A stretch of DNA of 64,000 bases from Psychrobacter sp. NG25 (GCF_015234355.1 NZ_JADGMV010000002.1:248001-312000), one strand, 5' to 3'. Shown: positions 7,794 to 17,669, counted from the stretch's first letter. The notes: generated by a model not told the origin, from the sequence alone. A program made the numbers and translations.

Positions 7794-10115
7794 ATGAAAA
7801 GCCATCATCAAGTTGCTCTATCCGTTCTTACCCTCTGTATTAGCCAGCAGTTATATGCACAAACCAATGATAATACGGCATCTGTGGCCGAAGATACTTC
7901 AGCAGAGCTGGCGTCGAGTGCAGCATCAACTGAGACGCCTAATGTGACTTTAGATACCATTAAAGTCACTGCTAGTGCCAGAACAGGTACTGCACTGGCT
8001 CAGAAGATTAGTGAGATGCCAGCCGTCACGCAAGTGATTACTGAAAGCGAAATTCAGATGCAGGCGACGGGCAACCGTACCACTGGTGACGTATTGGCAC
8101 AGCTGATTCCGAGCTTGGGTACTAGTAGTGGTTCGACCAGTAACTATGGCACCACCATGCATGGCCGCCCAGTACAGTTTTTGCTAAATGGTGTACCGTT
8201 AAGCGGTTCACGCAGTCTTTCACGTGAGCTCAACAGTATTGATACGTCACAGCTTGAGCGGGTAGAGGTGCTTTCGGGTGCCACCAGTATCTATGGTGCT
8301 GGCGCGTCAGGCGGTCTGATTAACCTTGTGACTAAATCTCTGGTGGGTTATGGCCCTATTAGACAAACCAGAGTGGGCGTTAGTAGCAGTCGTGACTTTG
8401 ATTCAGATTCATTTGGCTATAATGTAGGGCAATCTTTAGGATATGGCGGCGAGCGGGTTTATGGGCGCCTAGATGTTGATTATGAGACCAAAGGTGGTAA
8501 GTTTGATAGCAAAGGCGACCGAGTTAGCCCTGATGTCAACCAAACGGATCAACAAGATACCGAATCACTAAGTGTGAACGGCAGCTTAGGTGTAGAGCTA
8601 ACGGACACCCAACGTCTTGATCTCGCAGTGACTTATTATAAAGATAAGCAAGATACTGACTACGGCCCAGACTACAGTGATGGTTTAGCAGTGTTATATG
8701 GTGCCAGCCCATCTTTAGTAGCCATTGATGGCGCCAACGTAGAAAACCAGCCTTATACCGAAAAAAGCTCGGTAAATTTAAATTATAGTGATGATGATTT
8801 TGTAGGCTCAGGTTCTAGCTTAAGCTTGACTGGTTACTACAGAAACGAAAAAGGTCGTTTTTACCCTTCCGTTAAAGCTGTAACAGAGCAAGATGATTAT
8901 GTTTATTATGCAAATGGTAATCCATATTTTATCACTCAGTCAGAAGCAGAAATTGATGTCATGGGTCTGCGTGCCGCTATGCAAACAGAAACTGAACTTG
9001 CTGGTAAAAAGACATTATTTAGCTACGGCGCTGATTTTGAACGTGAAAACAGCGAGCAAACCTACGATGGACAAGACTTTACGGCATTTTATGTTAGCAA
9101 TGGCTTAACGGCTAAAACAAACGGTCTCACCTATAATGCTGGACCAGATACCACCATTGATAAACTGGGTGCCTTTGTCAATGCAGATGTGGATTTGACT
9201 GATAAGTGGCATACCAGTGCTGGCGTGCGTTATCAAAAGCTGTCATCAGATACTGATGCCTTTGTACCGGTCTACGAACAAATGATGGAAGAGTATTACG
9301 CTAACGATCCTACAAATAATTATGAAGCAGGAACGGTAGAAGCAGGCAGTACCGACCATGACAAAGTACTCTTTAATCTTGGTACCAGCTATCAGATAAC
9401 ACCGAAAGATCAATTGTTTGCCAATTTTTCACAAGGTCTTGACACCGCAGATATACAGCGAGCGCTGCGAGATGTGCGTGCCGGCTTCGTGGTTAATTCA
9501 GACAATGTTCAACCGATTGCAACCAATAACTACGAGTTTGGTTGGCAGGGAAAACACGGTGATACAGCAGCACGCTTGAGCGGTTTTTATAACGAATCAG
9601 ATAAAGTAGTACGCTTTACAGACAGCTATACTGTCGAGGTTGTGGATACTGATGAGCGTGTTTATGGCGTAGAAGGTTCACTTACTCATGACCTTAGCGA
9701 TCAGTGGCAAGTAGGTGGTAGTGTGGCATATACCCGTGGTCAATATGACTATAATGGCGACTGGTTGGAGCTAGATGCTGTGCGCCTAACACCACTAAAA
9801 GGCACTGCATTTGCTCAGTATAACTTTGATGAAGGCAGCAATATACGTCTGCAAGCATTGGCCGTTGGCGGTGATGACAGAGCTTCTAAAGATCAACAAA
9901 AAGACCCTGATTCTAGTGCATTGCCAGTTACGGGTTACATGACACTGGATGTGTTGGGACAAGTAGAAATGCCAGTAGGCCGAGTGGGTTATGGTATTTA
10001 TAACCTACTTAATAAAGACTATTTAACGGTTTATCATCAAACCACTTACGGAGACCTGAACCGCTTACCAGCAGCAGGCACCACTTATGGTTTAAGCTAT
10101 ACCGTCGATTACTAA
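7794..10115 (+). CDS. TonB-dependent outer-membrane siderophore receptor
   Basis: A 773-residue outer-membrane receptor that takes up a ferric siderophore using TonB energy. I start at the ATG at 7794, which gives a signal peptide (MKSHHQVALSVLTLCISQQLYA); the frame is open 9 codons upstream from a TTG, less likely. A TonB-box-like segment (DTIKVTA) and plug follow, with QVITESEIQ, TTGDVLAQLIPSLG and GGLINLVTKS. The barrel has many alternating strands and ends in an aromatic residue (TVDY). Being last in the siderophore locus, it is the likely receptor for the product. The ligand is unknown. Confidence 0.92.
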   Translation: MKSHHQVALSVLTLCISQQLYAQTNDNTASVAEDTSAELASSAASTETPNVTLDTIKVTASARTGTALAQKISEMPAVTQVITESEIQMQATGNRTTGDVLAQLIPSLGTSSGSTSNYGTTMHGRPVQFLLNGVPLSGSRSLSRELNSIDTSQLERVEVLSGATSIYGAGASGGLINLVTKSLVGYGPIRQTRVGVSSSRDFDSDSFGYNVGQSLGYGGERVYGRLDVDYETKGGKFDSKGDRVSPDVNQTDQQDTESLSVNGSLGVELTDTQRLDLAVTYYKDKQDTDYGPDYSDGLAVLYGASPSLVAIDGANVENQPYTEKSSVNLNYSDDDFVGSGSSLSLTGYYRNEKGRFYPSVKAVTEQDDYVYYANGNPYFITQSEAEIDVMGLRAAMQTETELAGKKTLFSYGADFERENSEQTYDGQDFTAFYVSNGLTAKTNGLTYNAGPDTTIDKLGAFVNADVDLTDKWHTSAGVRYQKLSSDTDAFVPVYEQMMEEYYANDPTNNYEAGTVEAGSTDHDKVLFNLGTSYQITPKDQLFANFSQGLDTADIQRALRDVRAGFVVNSDNVQPIATNNYEFGWQGKHGDTAARLSGFYNESDKVVRFTDSYTVEVVDTDERVYGVEGSLTHDLSDQWQVGGSVAYTRGQYDYNGDWLELDAVRLTPLKGTAFAQYNFDEGSNIRLQALAVGGDDRASKDQQKDPDSSALPVTGYMTLDVLGQVEMPVGRVGYGIYNLLNKDYLTVYHQTTYGDLNRLPAAGTTYGLSYTVDY

Positions 10116-10129
10116 AAATAGAACGTATA

Positions 10130-10170
10130 AAAACCCTTCACGCTATGAAAATTTAGCGTGAAGGGTTTTT
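10130..10170 (+). terminator. Rho-independent terminator of the siderophore locus
   Basis: AAAACCCTTCACGCT pairs with AGCGTGAAGGGTTTT around a 10-nt loop, ending in a T run. A strong hairpin that separates the locus from the convergent integrase gene. Confidence 0.9.
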
Positions 10171-10223
10171 TATGTTTTGATTGTCAGTAATACGGCTACC
10201 TACACGTCGTAAAAATGACATCA

Positions 10224-11498
10224 TTACTTTTTAGAGCTATTTCGGAGCTCATCTATATAATTTGCCCAATCCTGCATCATATCTACTCTGATATCTATCT
10301 CATCGAGTCTATTGTAAGCACCACCATGCGTGTCTTTGATTCTATGACCCAGCTGCAATTCTGTGACGATATCCGAATAACGTAACTCTGGCTGTTCCAT
10401 CAGCAATGTTTTAGCCGATGCCCGAAATCCATGAGCACATTGCACATCTTTGTATCCCAACCGATGAAATATCTGCACTAGCGTCGCTTTACTAATATAA
10501 GCATTGCTTGAACCGCGCATCGAAGCAAATACATATTCCTTATGGCCTGTGATGGACTGCATATTTCTTAGACGTGCAATCACTTGTGTCGCCAATGGTA
10601 CGACCAAATGCGAGACCATATCATCACGACCTTCACCTTTAATGGGGGAGAATGACCACAAATTATTGTCCCAATCTATATCATCCCAACGCATAGACCG
10701 TAAATCGATACTACGTACAAACACATAAGGTAATAAGTTCATCGCCTCTAATGTAATCTTACTTGCACCTCTAAAATCAGACATATCCTTTAAGAGAGTC
10801 GCAAATTGATCTGGCTTGGTAATGGCTGGCAAATGACTGCCTGAGTTGGCAGGTGCAAGCTCACCACGTGTATCAATCGCCACATTTCTATCACACAGTC
10901 CTCGTGCGACAGCGAATGAAAATACTTTTTCAGTGTATAGCCGAGTGCTTGCACCAACGAAAGTCGCTTGGTTTTCATTGTTTTGAATCGACTCACACAC
11001 GCTTAGTATCATCTCACTGGTGATATCGTTCATTCTCAAGTCGCCAATTTCACGACACATATATCCGAGACATAAATCCCAAAACTTAAGAGTCGACTCA
11101 CTAAATGATGGTTTTTTAGATTTACCTTGATTGCGACCTGATGTTTTGTGATCTCGCCACGCTTTTGCAATCTCAGCAAACGGTGCGTTTTTTAGATGAG
11201 CATATTTATTGGTTTGCTCTTTTTGATGGATGGCTTTAGGGTCAGAGCCTTTTGCTACCGTATTAAGTATGGTCTCTGCTTTATATTTAACTTCATACAG
11301 ACTGATATCTTCAACTTTACCCAACATCATCCTAGGTCGCTTACCATCGATGTGCGGATGAGAATATCGCAGGTAGTATTCCTTTTTACCATTTGGATAA
11401 ATACGAAGACTTAGACCTGCCACACCTGAGATGCTGACCGAATAGTCTTTATCTCGGCATTCAAGTTTGTTGATGTCATTTGCATTGTCGACAGCCAT
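10224..11498 (-). CDS. P4-type tyrosine site-specific integrase
   Basis: A 424-residue integrase with an N-terminal arm-binding domain (LSLRIYPNGKKEYYLRY), a SAM-like core-binding domain (about 105-205) and a complete catalytic domain. Catalytic residues are Arg262 (VRSIDLRSMRW), His356 and Arg359 (HGFR), His385 (LGHR) and Tyr395 (AYNR). Length is normal, so the enzyme should be active. Such genes usually mark one end of a genomic island inserted at a tRNA or similar gene. No tRNA is seen next to it, and no other phage or plasmid genes lie beside it; what follows upstream is 1.3 kb of AT-rich non-coding DNA. Confidence 0.93.
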   Translation of the reverse strand: MAVDNANDINKLECRDKDYSVSISGVAGLSLRIYPNGKKEYYLRYSHPHIDGKRPRMMLGKVEDISLYEVKYKAETILNTVAKGSDPKAIHQKEQTNKYAHLKNAPFAEIAKAWRDHKTSGRNQGKSKKPSFSESTLKFWDLCLGYMCREIGDLRMNDITSEMILSVCESIQNNENQATFVGASTRLYTEKVFSFAVARGLCDRNVAIDTRGELAPANSGSHLPAITKPDQFATLLKDMSDFRGASKITLEAMNLLPYVFVRSIDLRSMRWDDIDWDNNLWSFSPIKGEGRDDMVSHLVVPLATQVIARLRNMQSITGHKEYVFASMRGSSNAYISKATLVQIFHRLGYKDVQCAHGFRASAKTLLMEQPELRYSDIVTELQLGHRIKDTHGGAYNRLDEIDIRVDMMQDWANYIDELRNSSKK

Positions 11499-11665
11499 GA
11501 TGTGTATCCATAAATATAATAAGTAAGGCGAATGATAGGTTTAAGGTTTATAACTTATGAGAAGTCTCTTATCTACAAATATAGAGAACTATTGGACACT
11601 GGTATGGACACTAGTATTTAGAATAATAATTAAAAAACCCTTTATTCATAAAACTTCTGACACTA

Positions 11666-11696
11666 AATTATCCCCAAGGTTCACTTGGGGATGATT
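11666..11696. repeat. Perfect hairpin in the integrase upstream region
   Basis: AATTATCCCCAAG pairs with CTTGGGGATGATT around GTTCA: 13 bp with one G-U/T-G wobble. No T run follows on either strand, so it is not an obvious terminator; it could be a recombination site or operator. Confidence 0.5.
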
Positions 11697-11739
11697 ATAG
11701 CATAATGGCTAAAATAAGGAGTAGGCCATGTCACTGTTG

Positions 11740-11800
11740 GTCTACACACCATTTTTGCTAGTTATTTTGATAGATAATTAAACGCCATTTTGGTGTAGAC
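11740..11800. repeat. Inverted repeat GTCTACAC(AC)C / GGTGTAGAC
   Basis: GTCTACACACC at 11740-11750 and GGTGTAGAC at 11792-11800 are inverted copies 41 bp apart. The function is unknown; possible integrase/excisionase or attachment sequence. Confidence 0.4.
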
Positions 11801-12824
11801 AGTCGATTTGGTAAGCAGTTGAGAGGATTTTCTACAAAACGCATGCTCCTGTACTCGCATAGAATATATAAAACAGGGTCATAGTCCTGTTCTGTGCAAA
11901 TTTGAAAGATGTAAATTTAGCGGGTAGTATATAAAATACATAACAAAAAGAGATATACGTTAAAAATTATCAATGAATCATTTATTGGTCTTAAAATTTG
12001 CTTAACGACAGGAAGTAAAGAGCAATTATTATCGTGATAGATAAAATATATAAAAGCATAAAAAACATTCAAGTCAGTGCTAACCAATACTCCAATCCGG
12101 TTTTTAATTGAAATATGAAAAAGGATGGGTACGATGGCTTGGATGGATAATACTCAAGAGCGATATAAAACTAAGAGCATTCGAGGGAGTTATGCCGTTT
12201 AGTGCAATTTTTGCAATTAAACTTAGATTGGTGATATCAGCACATATCCAGATTAATAAATGATAGATACCGTTAATAGGTTATTAAGGTGTCTATACTA
12301 GGAATTTAGTCAGCGAATACATCTAATCAATAAATGAGTTAGCAGTCATGATCATGAAGAATAAAAAGCTAACTGTATGTTCAGATATAAATAGATAATC
12401 GATACTGTAGAGAGATTTAAAATCTCTATGAGTGGTTGTATAAAACTTTTGAATTTAAATATTTGATAAAAGATAAAAGTGGCCGTTCCAACAATGCATC
12501 TATAAAAGACTTTTGGAAATAATCCTCAATACGCGAGATAGTCAAAGATATTTCTGAATAATCAAACAGGATGACGTTGGTCGGTGAGAGCTGGGAAACT
12601 GGATAAGAATTCGATGGTTAAAAATATGATGAGAAGTACAAGATTGCTGTAATTCTATAGTTGATACGCCATAAACCTAATGCTCAATAGATTATATTTA
12701 ACATAATATACATTATGCGAAAACAAACCAATGGTTTGAGTAGTTAGGTAAATAATAATTCATATCGTTTTTCATCTAAAATTTATCTTATCTCAGATAT
12801 TTTTATATCATGTTTGATTGTTTG

Positions 12825-13325
12825 TTAACGACAATTTTCAAGCAAATGCTTACGCAAAGTTTTACCGTCTTGATCTAAGATTACATCCGCGACTTGGCAA
12901 TCAGTACTATTTTTATTATTGCCATCACATGACAACTCATAATAAATATCACTCCCTTGGGCTAAGCTGACTAGAACAAATCCTTGTTCAGTTATTGAAA
13001 ACTTTTTGTCCTGCGTATAATCAGGATCTTGAGAATTCCAAAGTACATCGTAATCTATATTGCAGGACATTTGATTCTTATCAAAATACGCTTGCTCAAG
13101 CTGCATGGCTACTTGTAAGTCAGCATTTGCATACTGCTGTAGTACCACAGGATTGCTCATCCCTTGATCATCAATATCTTGTTGATACATCTTTTTGATG
13201 GTCGTAAGCTTTATATCAGCCATCGTAGCTTGTTTCTGATCTGATTTTTCCACATCCGCTGTAGCAGCACCGACAGTCGTCAGTCCTATGGTTAATAACA
13301 ATGTCAGCGATTTATATGTTGGCAT
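12825..13325 (-). CDS. Small exported protein of unknown function
   Basis: A 166-residue protein with a clear signal peptide (MPTYKSLTLLLTIGLTTVGAATA) and a mature part rich in Asp, Gln and Lys. It has four Cys in the mature part (MSCNID, LSCDG, STDCQ and the C-terminal ENCR), which may form two disulfides in the periplasm. I do not recognise a family. It is a single gene with its own upstream region, divergent from the lipoprotein gene at 13580. Confidence 0.65.
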   Translation of the reverse strand: MPTYKSLTLLLTIGLTTVGAATADVEKSDQKQATMADIKLTTIKKMYQQDIDDQGMSNPVVLQQYANADLQVAMQLEQAYFDKNQMSCNIDYDVLWNSQDPDYTQDKKFSITEQGFVLVSLAQGSDIYYELSCDGNNKNSTDCQVADVILDQDGKTLRKHLLENCR

Positions 13326-13579
13326 GCTTTTCTCTGCGAGCTTTTATCCTATAAGTGTTACGCTCTATTACATCATACCTATATTCGGACTCTGCTGTAT
13401 TATCGTATCATTCAGGTTTACTTGCCAAAATATCAATGATATAGCGCTTTTATGATATTTTCTTATTAGTTCTCATGACAATTTATAGGGTTTTATCAAT
13501 GACTTATTAGTTAGTGATTTAGTTAGTGATGTTTCTTTTGCTAATAACTTTCGATAATAACTGTTGCAAGGATGCTTTT

Positions 13580-14248
13580 ATGACTATATTACCTAGTTTT
13601 TTTAAGGAAAAATCTGCCAAATTGACCTATAGTAGCCTATTATTGCTTACTCTGAGTGCAACTGGTTGCCAGTCTGCTTCTGAGTCCAGTGAGGTTATCG
13701 TCTCTCAACCCACCAACAGCTCATCAACACCTATTAGTGCTGATATCAGTCAACAAACCCTTAGACAGCAAGCCCTACGCATACAACGTGCACTGGCTAA
13801 TAAGGACTTTGCTAGAATAGCCAACGATATTCATCCCACACGTGGTGTTCGTTTTTCAATGTATGCTTATGTGCGTCCTGAGTCTGATAAGATTTTTAGT
13901 CGCGAGCAATATGAAAAGTACCTACAACAGTCCAGCATTCAATTTACTTGGGGTGAAAAAGACGGCACTGGTGATTTATTAATCACGCCGCTGCCGACAT
14001 ACTTGGATACTTGGGTAGATAGCAAGAAATTCAATAGCGAAAACATCAGGGTCAACGAGTTAACCAATAACAGCAATTCGATCAATAATCTAAAAGAAAT
14101 ATCTCAAAGGTCAGACGTTGTAGAGTTTTACTATAAAGGCACTGAAGAGTATGCTGGTATGGACTGGCGCGTACTACGTTTGGTGTTTGATGAGTACCAA
14201 GGTAAGCGTTATCTAGTGGCCATTATTAATGACCAATGGACGGTTTAG
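13580..14248 (+). CDS. Probable lipoprotein of unknown function
   Basis: A 222-residue exported protein. I start at the ATG at 13580, preceded by CAAGGA, rather than 18 codons upstream. The N-terminus has a hydrophobic segment ending in LSATGCQSAS, close to a lipobox, so Cys at about residue 30 is probably lipidated. The mature part has no motif I can name; it contains RQQALRIQRALANKDFARIANDIHPTRG-like sequence seen in several uncharacterised Moraxellaceae lipoproteins, which is an impression and not a search result. A terminator follows. Confidence 0.65.
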   Translation: MTILPSFFKEKSAKLTYSSLLLLTLSATGCQSASESSEVIVSQPTNSSSTPISADISQQTLRQQALRIQRALANKDFARIANDIHPTRGVRFSMYAYVRPESDKIFSREQYEKYLQQSSIQFTWGEKDGTGDLLITPLPTYLDTWVDSKKFNSENIRVNELTNNSNSINNLKEISQRSDVVEFYYKGTEEYAGMDWRVLRLVFDEYQGKRYLVAIINDQWTV

Positions 14249-14290
14249 ATGAGAGAATAAGTATTTGATTTATTAAATAAATTGTATTAA

Positions 14291-14326
14291 AAAGGGCAAT
14301 GTGTCATATATGATGCACTGCCCTTT
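14291..14326. terminator. Bidirectional terminator-like hairpin
   Basis: AAAGGGCAATGTGTCAT pairs with ATGATGCACTGCCCTTT with few mismatches, between two convergent genes. The minus strand ends in a T run, so it should stop the YHYH gene as well as the lipoprotein gene. Confidence 0.7.
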
Positions 14327-14384
14327 CTGCTTAGCTACTCATCTTATTTTCAGGTAAAAATAAGATGTATCAAAAAGCGATTTT

Positions 14385-15437
14385 TTACTCATGAACATGC
14401 CCGTGCTCAAGATCATGACTATGTTCAGGCGCGCCCTCAGTCTCGCCTTCAAGACTGTTTTCATTTTCTTCCTCTTCTATATAACCCTTTTCACCCATAA
14501 AGCAGCCAAAGATTTTATTTTCACCTGGCGCTGATGCATGGTAATGGTATCCGCGAATAGCATCTGTTTCACCGCCACACTGATCAACACCTTCTGATGT
14601 GATAGTCGTTTTGTCTGATTTTGCGTAAATAGCATAACCATCTAACGCATATCCTATCATGGCAGGATGTCCATCCTTTTGAATACCAAGCTCAGTACAA
14701 CCAGTTGCTGCATGATAATGATAGCCTTCGTGAGGATTGGCATGTGCGCCGCAGTCATCAAGGACTCCTAGCGTATGAGAGCTGATGATTAAGTCTAACG
14801 GTGCTGGCGGACCAAATAACACACCATTTAACGCAACACCTGTATTGTCACGACCTTCAATAGCGATAGGCTCGGCAACGGGAACTGGTGTTTTAGGTAT
14901 CAATACGGTTTTTTTGACCCCACCATCAAGTTCTTTGATCGAACAAGAGAGACAAAAATTATTAAACCCTGGAATTGGACGAGGATCCCCTGCTACTTCA
15001 CAACCTCTCGCACCATCTATAACTGTTACTTTTCCCGTTTTCACATTATACATTTGCCATTCTTTATCTTTATACAATGTTGATAAATTCTGAATAAACG
15101 CCCCATCAACTTGATATAAAGTGCCTTTTCCATCAATCCACGTACCACCCTCTTTTGCACTCGACTCAATGGTAGGTGGGCAATAAGGCCCTTCTGGCGA
15201 CGTGTCTGGATCGGCAGGTGCACCAGCAATTGTTATACGATAACAACTGGTTTTAGTGCCACCGCTCAGCGTGCAATCAACTGTTTCGATGTCACCGATA
15301 ACAGCACCGTCAATAAATAATGCAGGATCAACTGGCATGCTAACAACTTTGCTAACAGGTTCGACGTGCGTAGAAGCACAGCCATATAATAAAACCGAAA
15401 ACAATAAAGCAGGAACGAACGTTAAGCTTCTATTCAT
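14385..15437 (-). CDS. YHYH-domain lipoprotein
   Basis: A 350-residue protein named for its repeated YHYH motif: GYHYHAATGC and, about 65 residues later, GYHYHAS. The N-terminus is a lipoprotein signal (MNRSLTFVPALLFSVLLYGC), so it is anchored in a membrane, probably the outer membrane. The C-terminal 30 residues are Glu/His-rich and end in HSHDLEHGHVHE, a possible metal-binding tail. I use the ATG at 15437; an in-frame TTG lies four codons upstream. The function of YHYH proteins is not established; copper or other metal handling is a possible guess from the histidines. Confidence 0.8.
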   Translation of the reverse strand: MNRSLTFVPALLFSVLLYGCASTHVEPVSKVVSMPVDPALFIDGAVIGDIETVDCTLSGGTKTSCYRITIAGAPADPDTSPEGPYCPPTIESSAKEGGTWIDGKGTLYQVDGAFIQNLSTLYKDKEWQMYNVKTGKVTVIDGARGCEVAGDPRPIPGFNNFCLSCSIKELDGGVKKTVLIPKTPVPVAEPIAIEGRDNTGVALNGVLFGPPAPLDLIISSHTLGVLDDCGAHANPHEGYHYHAATGCTELGIQKDGHPAMIGYALDGYAIYAKSDKTTITSEGVDQCGGETDAIRGYHYHASAPGENKIFGCFMGEKGYIEEEENENSLEGETEGAPEHSHDLEHGHVHE

Positions 15438-15709
15438 TATGATTACCAAAATTTATGAAAATAAAACGCATGCCTTAACAGGGTCAATTATTATCTATTA
15501 CAACACTGTATATTGCATCATAATACGATAAAGTTTGGTTTTTCTAAAGTATTTATTTCATATATCTACATAGTAAGATTCTATCTGTTTTTCTAGTTAT
15601 GATGAACCTGGTCTTTTGAATCTACCAACATGCAGCAGGACAAGCCATCTATAATTACCTATCAAGAAAGGCTTACTGACCACTTTTATTTTGATAATAA
15701 AACTGTTTA

Positions 15710-16702
15710 TCAGCCTTCTAACGACAACATATTCATAATCAATTTAATCAAAGTCTCTTTTTGATTTGGGTCAGATTCAGCGACCAATAAGGTTAATGCC
15801 GCAAGCCCGGTATTATTGATGACCATGTCGCCTTTATCATTCAGCAGTCGGTGGTTACGGCGTAAAAAATCCACGAATAGAAACGCACCGCTACGTTTAT
15901 TACCATCAGTAAAAGGATGGTTTTTTACCATAAAGTACAATAGATGTGCCGCTTTACTTTCGATAGTTGGGTACGCAGGCTCACCAAAGACCGTTTGTTG
16001 TAAGTTACCCAATACACTATCCAAACCATCACCACGAGGTTTAGCAAATAATTCAGTCGCCTCGCCCCTATCCATTAGCTGCGATTTCAAGTTCGTCAGC
16101 GCTGCCATCGCCTCAGCCGTACTAGGCAAGACACCACCATCTTGTCCTGCAGGATTATCCAGTAGACCTTCGTCATAGCGCTGTAACCATAAAAACGTCT
16201 GCGTATAACGGCTGATAATCTCAACCAGTCCGCGTCCTTCGTCGGTGTTAAGCTTGGGACTTTGTGCGGTTTTTTTGATTAGTTTTAATGCTTGTTGCAA
16301 TTCAGTAGAGTTTTTATCGAAGCGCTGTTGATTGAGCGTATAGCCTTGTACCAAGTATTCACGTAAGCGCTGCGTTGCCCAACGTCTAAACTGTATACCT
16401 TTTTTGGAGTTAACTCGATAACTTACCGAAATAATCATATCTAAATCATAAAACGTCACCAGGCGATCAGAATTTTCAATACGCATCTTTTTCGTATTAT
16501 TTGTTTTAGAAACTTCTTCATCTTTTATGGCATTGGCGATATGACGAGAAACCACTGATTGGTCACGACCAAATAACTCGGTCATTTGTGCTTGCGACAA
16601 CCAGACTGTCTCTTGCTCAAAACGTACATCTACTTGCGCCTTTCCATCGGCACTTTCATAGATTTCTACTGTTGCCATATCATCATTTATAGCGTTAATC
16701 AT
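15710..16702 (-). CDS. RhuM-Fic/DOC fusion protein
   Basis: A 330-residue two-domain protein. Residues 10-125 are RhuM-like with WLSQAQMTELFGRDQSVVSRHI, a helix-turn-helix-like part. Residues 155-325 form a Fic domain with the full motif HPFTDGNKRSG at 262-272 (His262 catalytic). Fic proteins usually transfer AMP or another phosphoryl group to protein targets and often act as toxins or effectors. The start has a good GGGGAAG site 8 bp upstream. No separate antitoxin gene is next to it, and I see no (S/T)xxxE(G/N) inhibitory helix, though I have not modelled it. Targets are unknown. Confidence 0.88.
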   Translation of the reverse strand: MINAINDDMATVEIYESADGKAQVDVRFEQETVWLSQAQMTELFGRDQSVVSRHIANAIKDEEVSKTNNTKKMRIENSDRLVTFYDLDMIISVSYRVNSKKGIQFRRWATQRLREYLVQGYTLNQQRFDKNSTELQQALKLIKKTAQSPKLNTDEGRGLVEIISRYTQTFLWLQRYDEGLLDNPAGQDGGVLPSTAEAMAALTNLKSQLMDRGEATELFAKPRGDGLDSVLGNLQQTVFGEPAYPTIESKAAHLLYFMVKNHPFTDGNKRSGAFLFVDFLRRNHRLLNDKGDMVINNTGLAALTLLVAESDPNQKETLIKLIMNMLSLEG

Positions 16703-16776
16703 CTCAGCTTCCCCAATTCCAATATGCTTATGCTGTCTTAAATACAGCTTACTATCACCATCTATATAAATATCAT

Positions 16777-17520
16777 TTATAACGGCGTCTGACGAAAGAA
16801 TTTCACCATAATCTCATAAATATCCGGATAAGCATCGATGAGCTTTTGCGGCGTTTCAAAAAACACTTCACTCAGAACCGCAAAAAACTCCGCAGGATTG
16901 GTCGAACCATAACGATCAAGTCCTGACTTGCGATGGGTTTGAAAATCTTCAAAATCGCGACTCATGACCTGTGTCCACCGAGCAGGATCCATATCAGGTT
17001 GCAGTGGTGGAAAGCCATTGGCACGGCCATTCATCATATCTAGCTTATGCACAAACTCATGAATGACAACGTTATGCCCGTCACGCTCACCTGAATGTTT
17101 GGCGTCCTTCCACGATAGAATAACAGGTCCTCGCAGCCACGCTTCCCCGCTACGGTGCTGAGTGCCTTCGTGGACGATACCAAACTCATCTACCGTAGTG
17201 CTGTCACTTTTGTACGAGCCAGAATAGATAATAATCGATGACCAGCCAGCATACCAATCGAGACTTAGGTTTAATATTGGCAGACAAGCTTGCAAGGCAA
17301 TAGATTGTTTGACTGCATCGGTAATCTCAAACCCTTGCGCACCTGTGATGGATTTGTCAGCCAAAAATAACGTTGCTAGCTCAAATAAATGCTTCATTTC
17401 GTCAACACTCAATCTGTCGAGTATCACGATACGCTCAGCCGCCTGCTCCCAATCGGCATGGGTAAACTCGCTATTATCTAGTATGCGCTGCTCACGCCAG
17501 TCTTTTATGATGCCAAACAT
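16777..17520 (-). CDS. mtfA: MtfA-type zinc-dependent peptidase
   Basis: A 247-residue protein of the MtfA (DUF980) family, related in fold to anthrax lethal factor metallopeptidase. The zinc motif HEFVH is at 154-158, followed by KLDMMNG; a downstream Glu in NPAEFFAVLSEVFFE supplies the third metal ligand. Start at 17520 is preferred because GGGGTGG lies 5 bp upstream; the frame stays open 11 codons further. E. coli MtfA binds the Mlc repressor and controls glucose uptake. Whether that partner exists here is not shown. Confidence 0.88.
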   Translation of the reverse strand: MFGIIKDWREQRILDNSEFTHADWEQAAERIVILDRLSVDEMKHLFELATLFLADKSITGAQGFEITDAVKQSIALQACLPILNLSLDWYAGWSSIIIYSGSYKSDSTTVDEFGIVHEGTQHRSGEAWLRGPVILSWKDAKHSGERDGHNVVIHEFVHKLDMMNGRANGFPPLQPDMDPARWTQVMSRDFEDFQTHRKSGLDRYGSTNPAEFFAVLSEVFFETPQKLIDAYPDIYEIMVKFFRQTPL

Positions 17521-17633
17521 ACACGCCACCCCTATTCTTTTAATATTTCGCACACATTGGTATTACTGAATTTGAGTACTGTAACGGTAATCAATAATAC
17601 GCACTTATAATTAATATATTGACATGCATAAGC

Positions 17634-17669
17634 AAAAAACGCTGCTCATAAATGAATTATTGAGCAGCG
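17634..17669 (-). terminator. Rho-independent terminator of the M28 autotransporter gene
   Basis: CGCTGCTCA pairs with TGAGCAGCG, with a six-base T run on the minus strand just after the stem. Confidence 0.85.

Larger units (their letters stand above)
11499..12824. other. AT-rich gene-poor region upstream of the integrase
   Basis: About 1.3 kb with no convincing ORF on either strand. It contains a tandem-like repeat (GGACACTGG / GGACACTAG, about 11594-11613), a strong hairpin at 11666-11696, an inverted repeat at 11740-11800, and two short palindromes near 12702-12717 and 12724-12738. Directly upstream of an integrase start, the first items may be arm-binding or att sequences. The rest could be a decayed island. 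Confidence 0.5.

Noticed and set aside
11499..12824. tRNA or small RNA gene as integrase target
   Set aside because: No cloverleaf pattern or TpsiC-like motif was found by eye in this stretch or beside the integrase.
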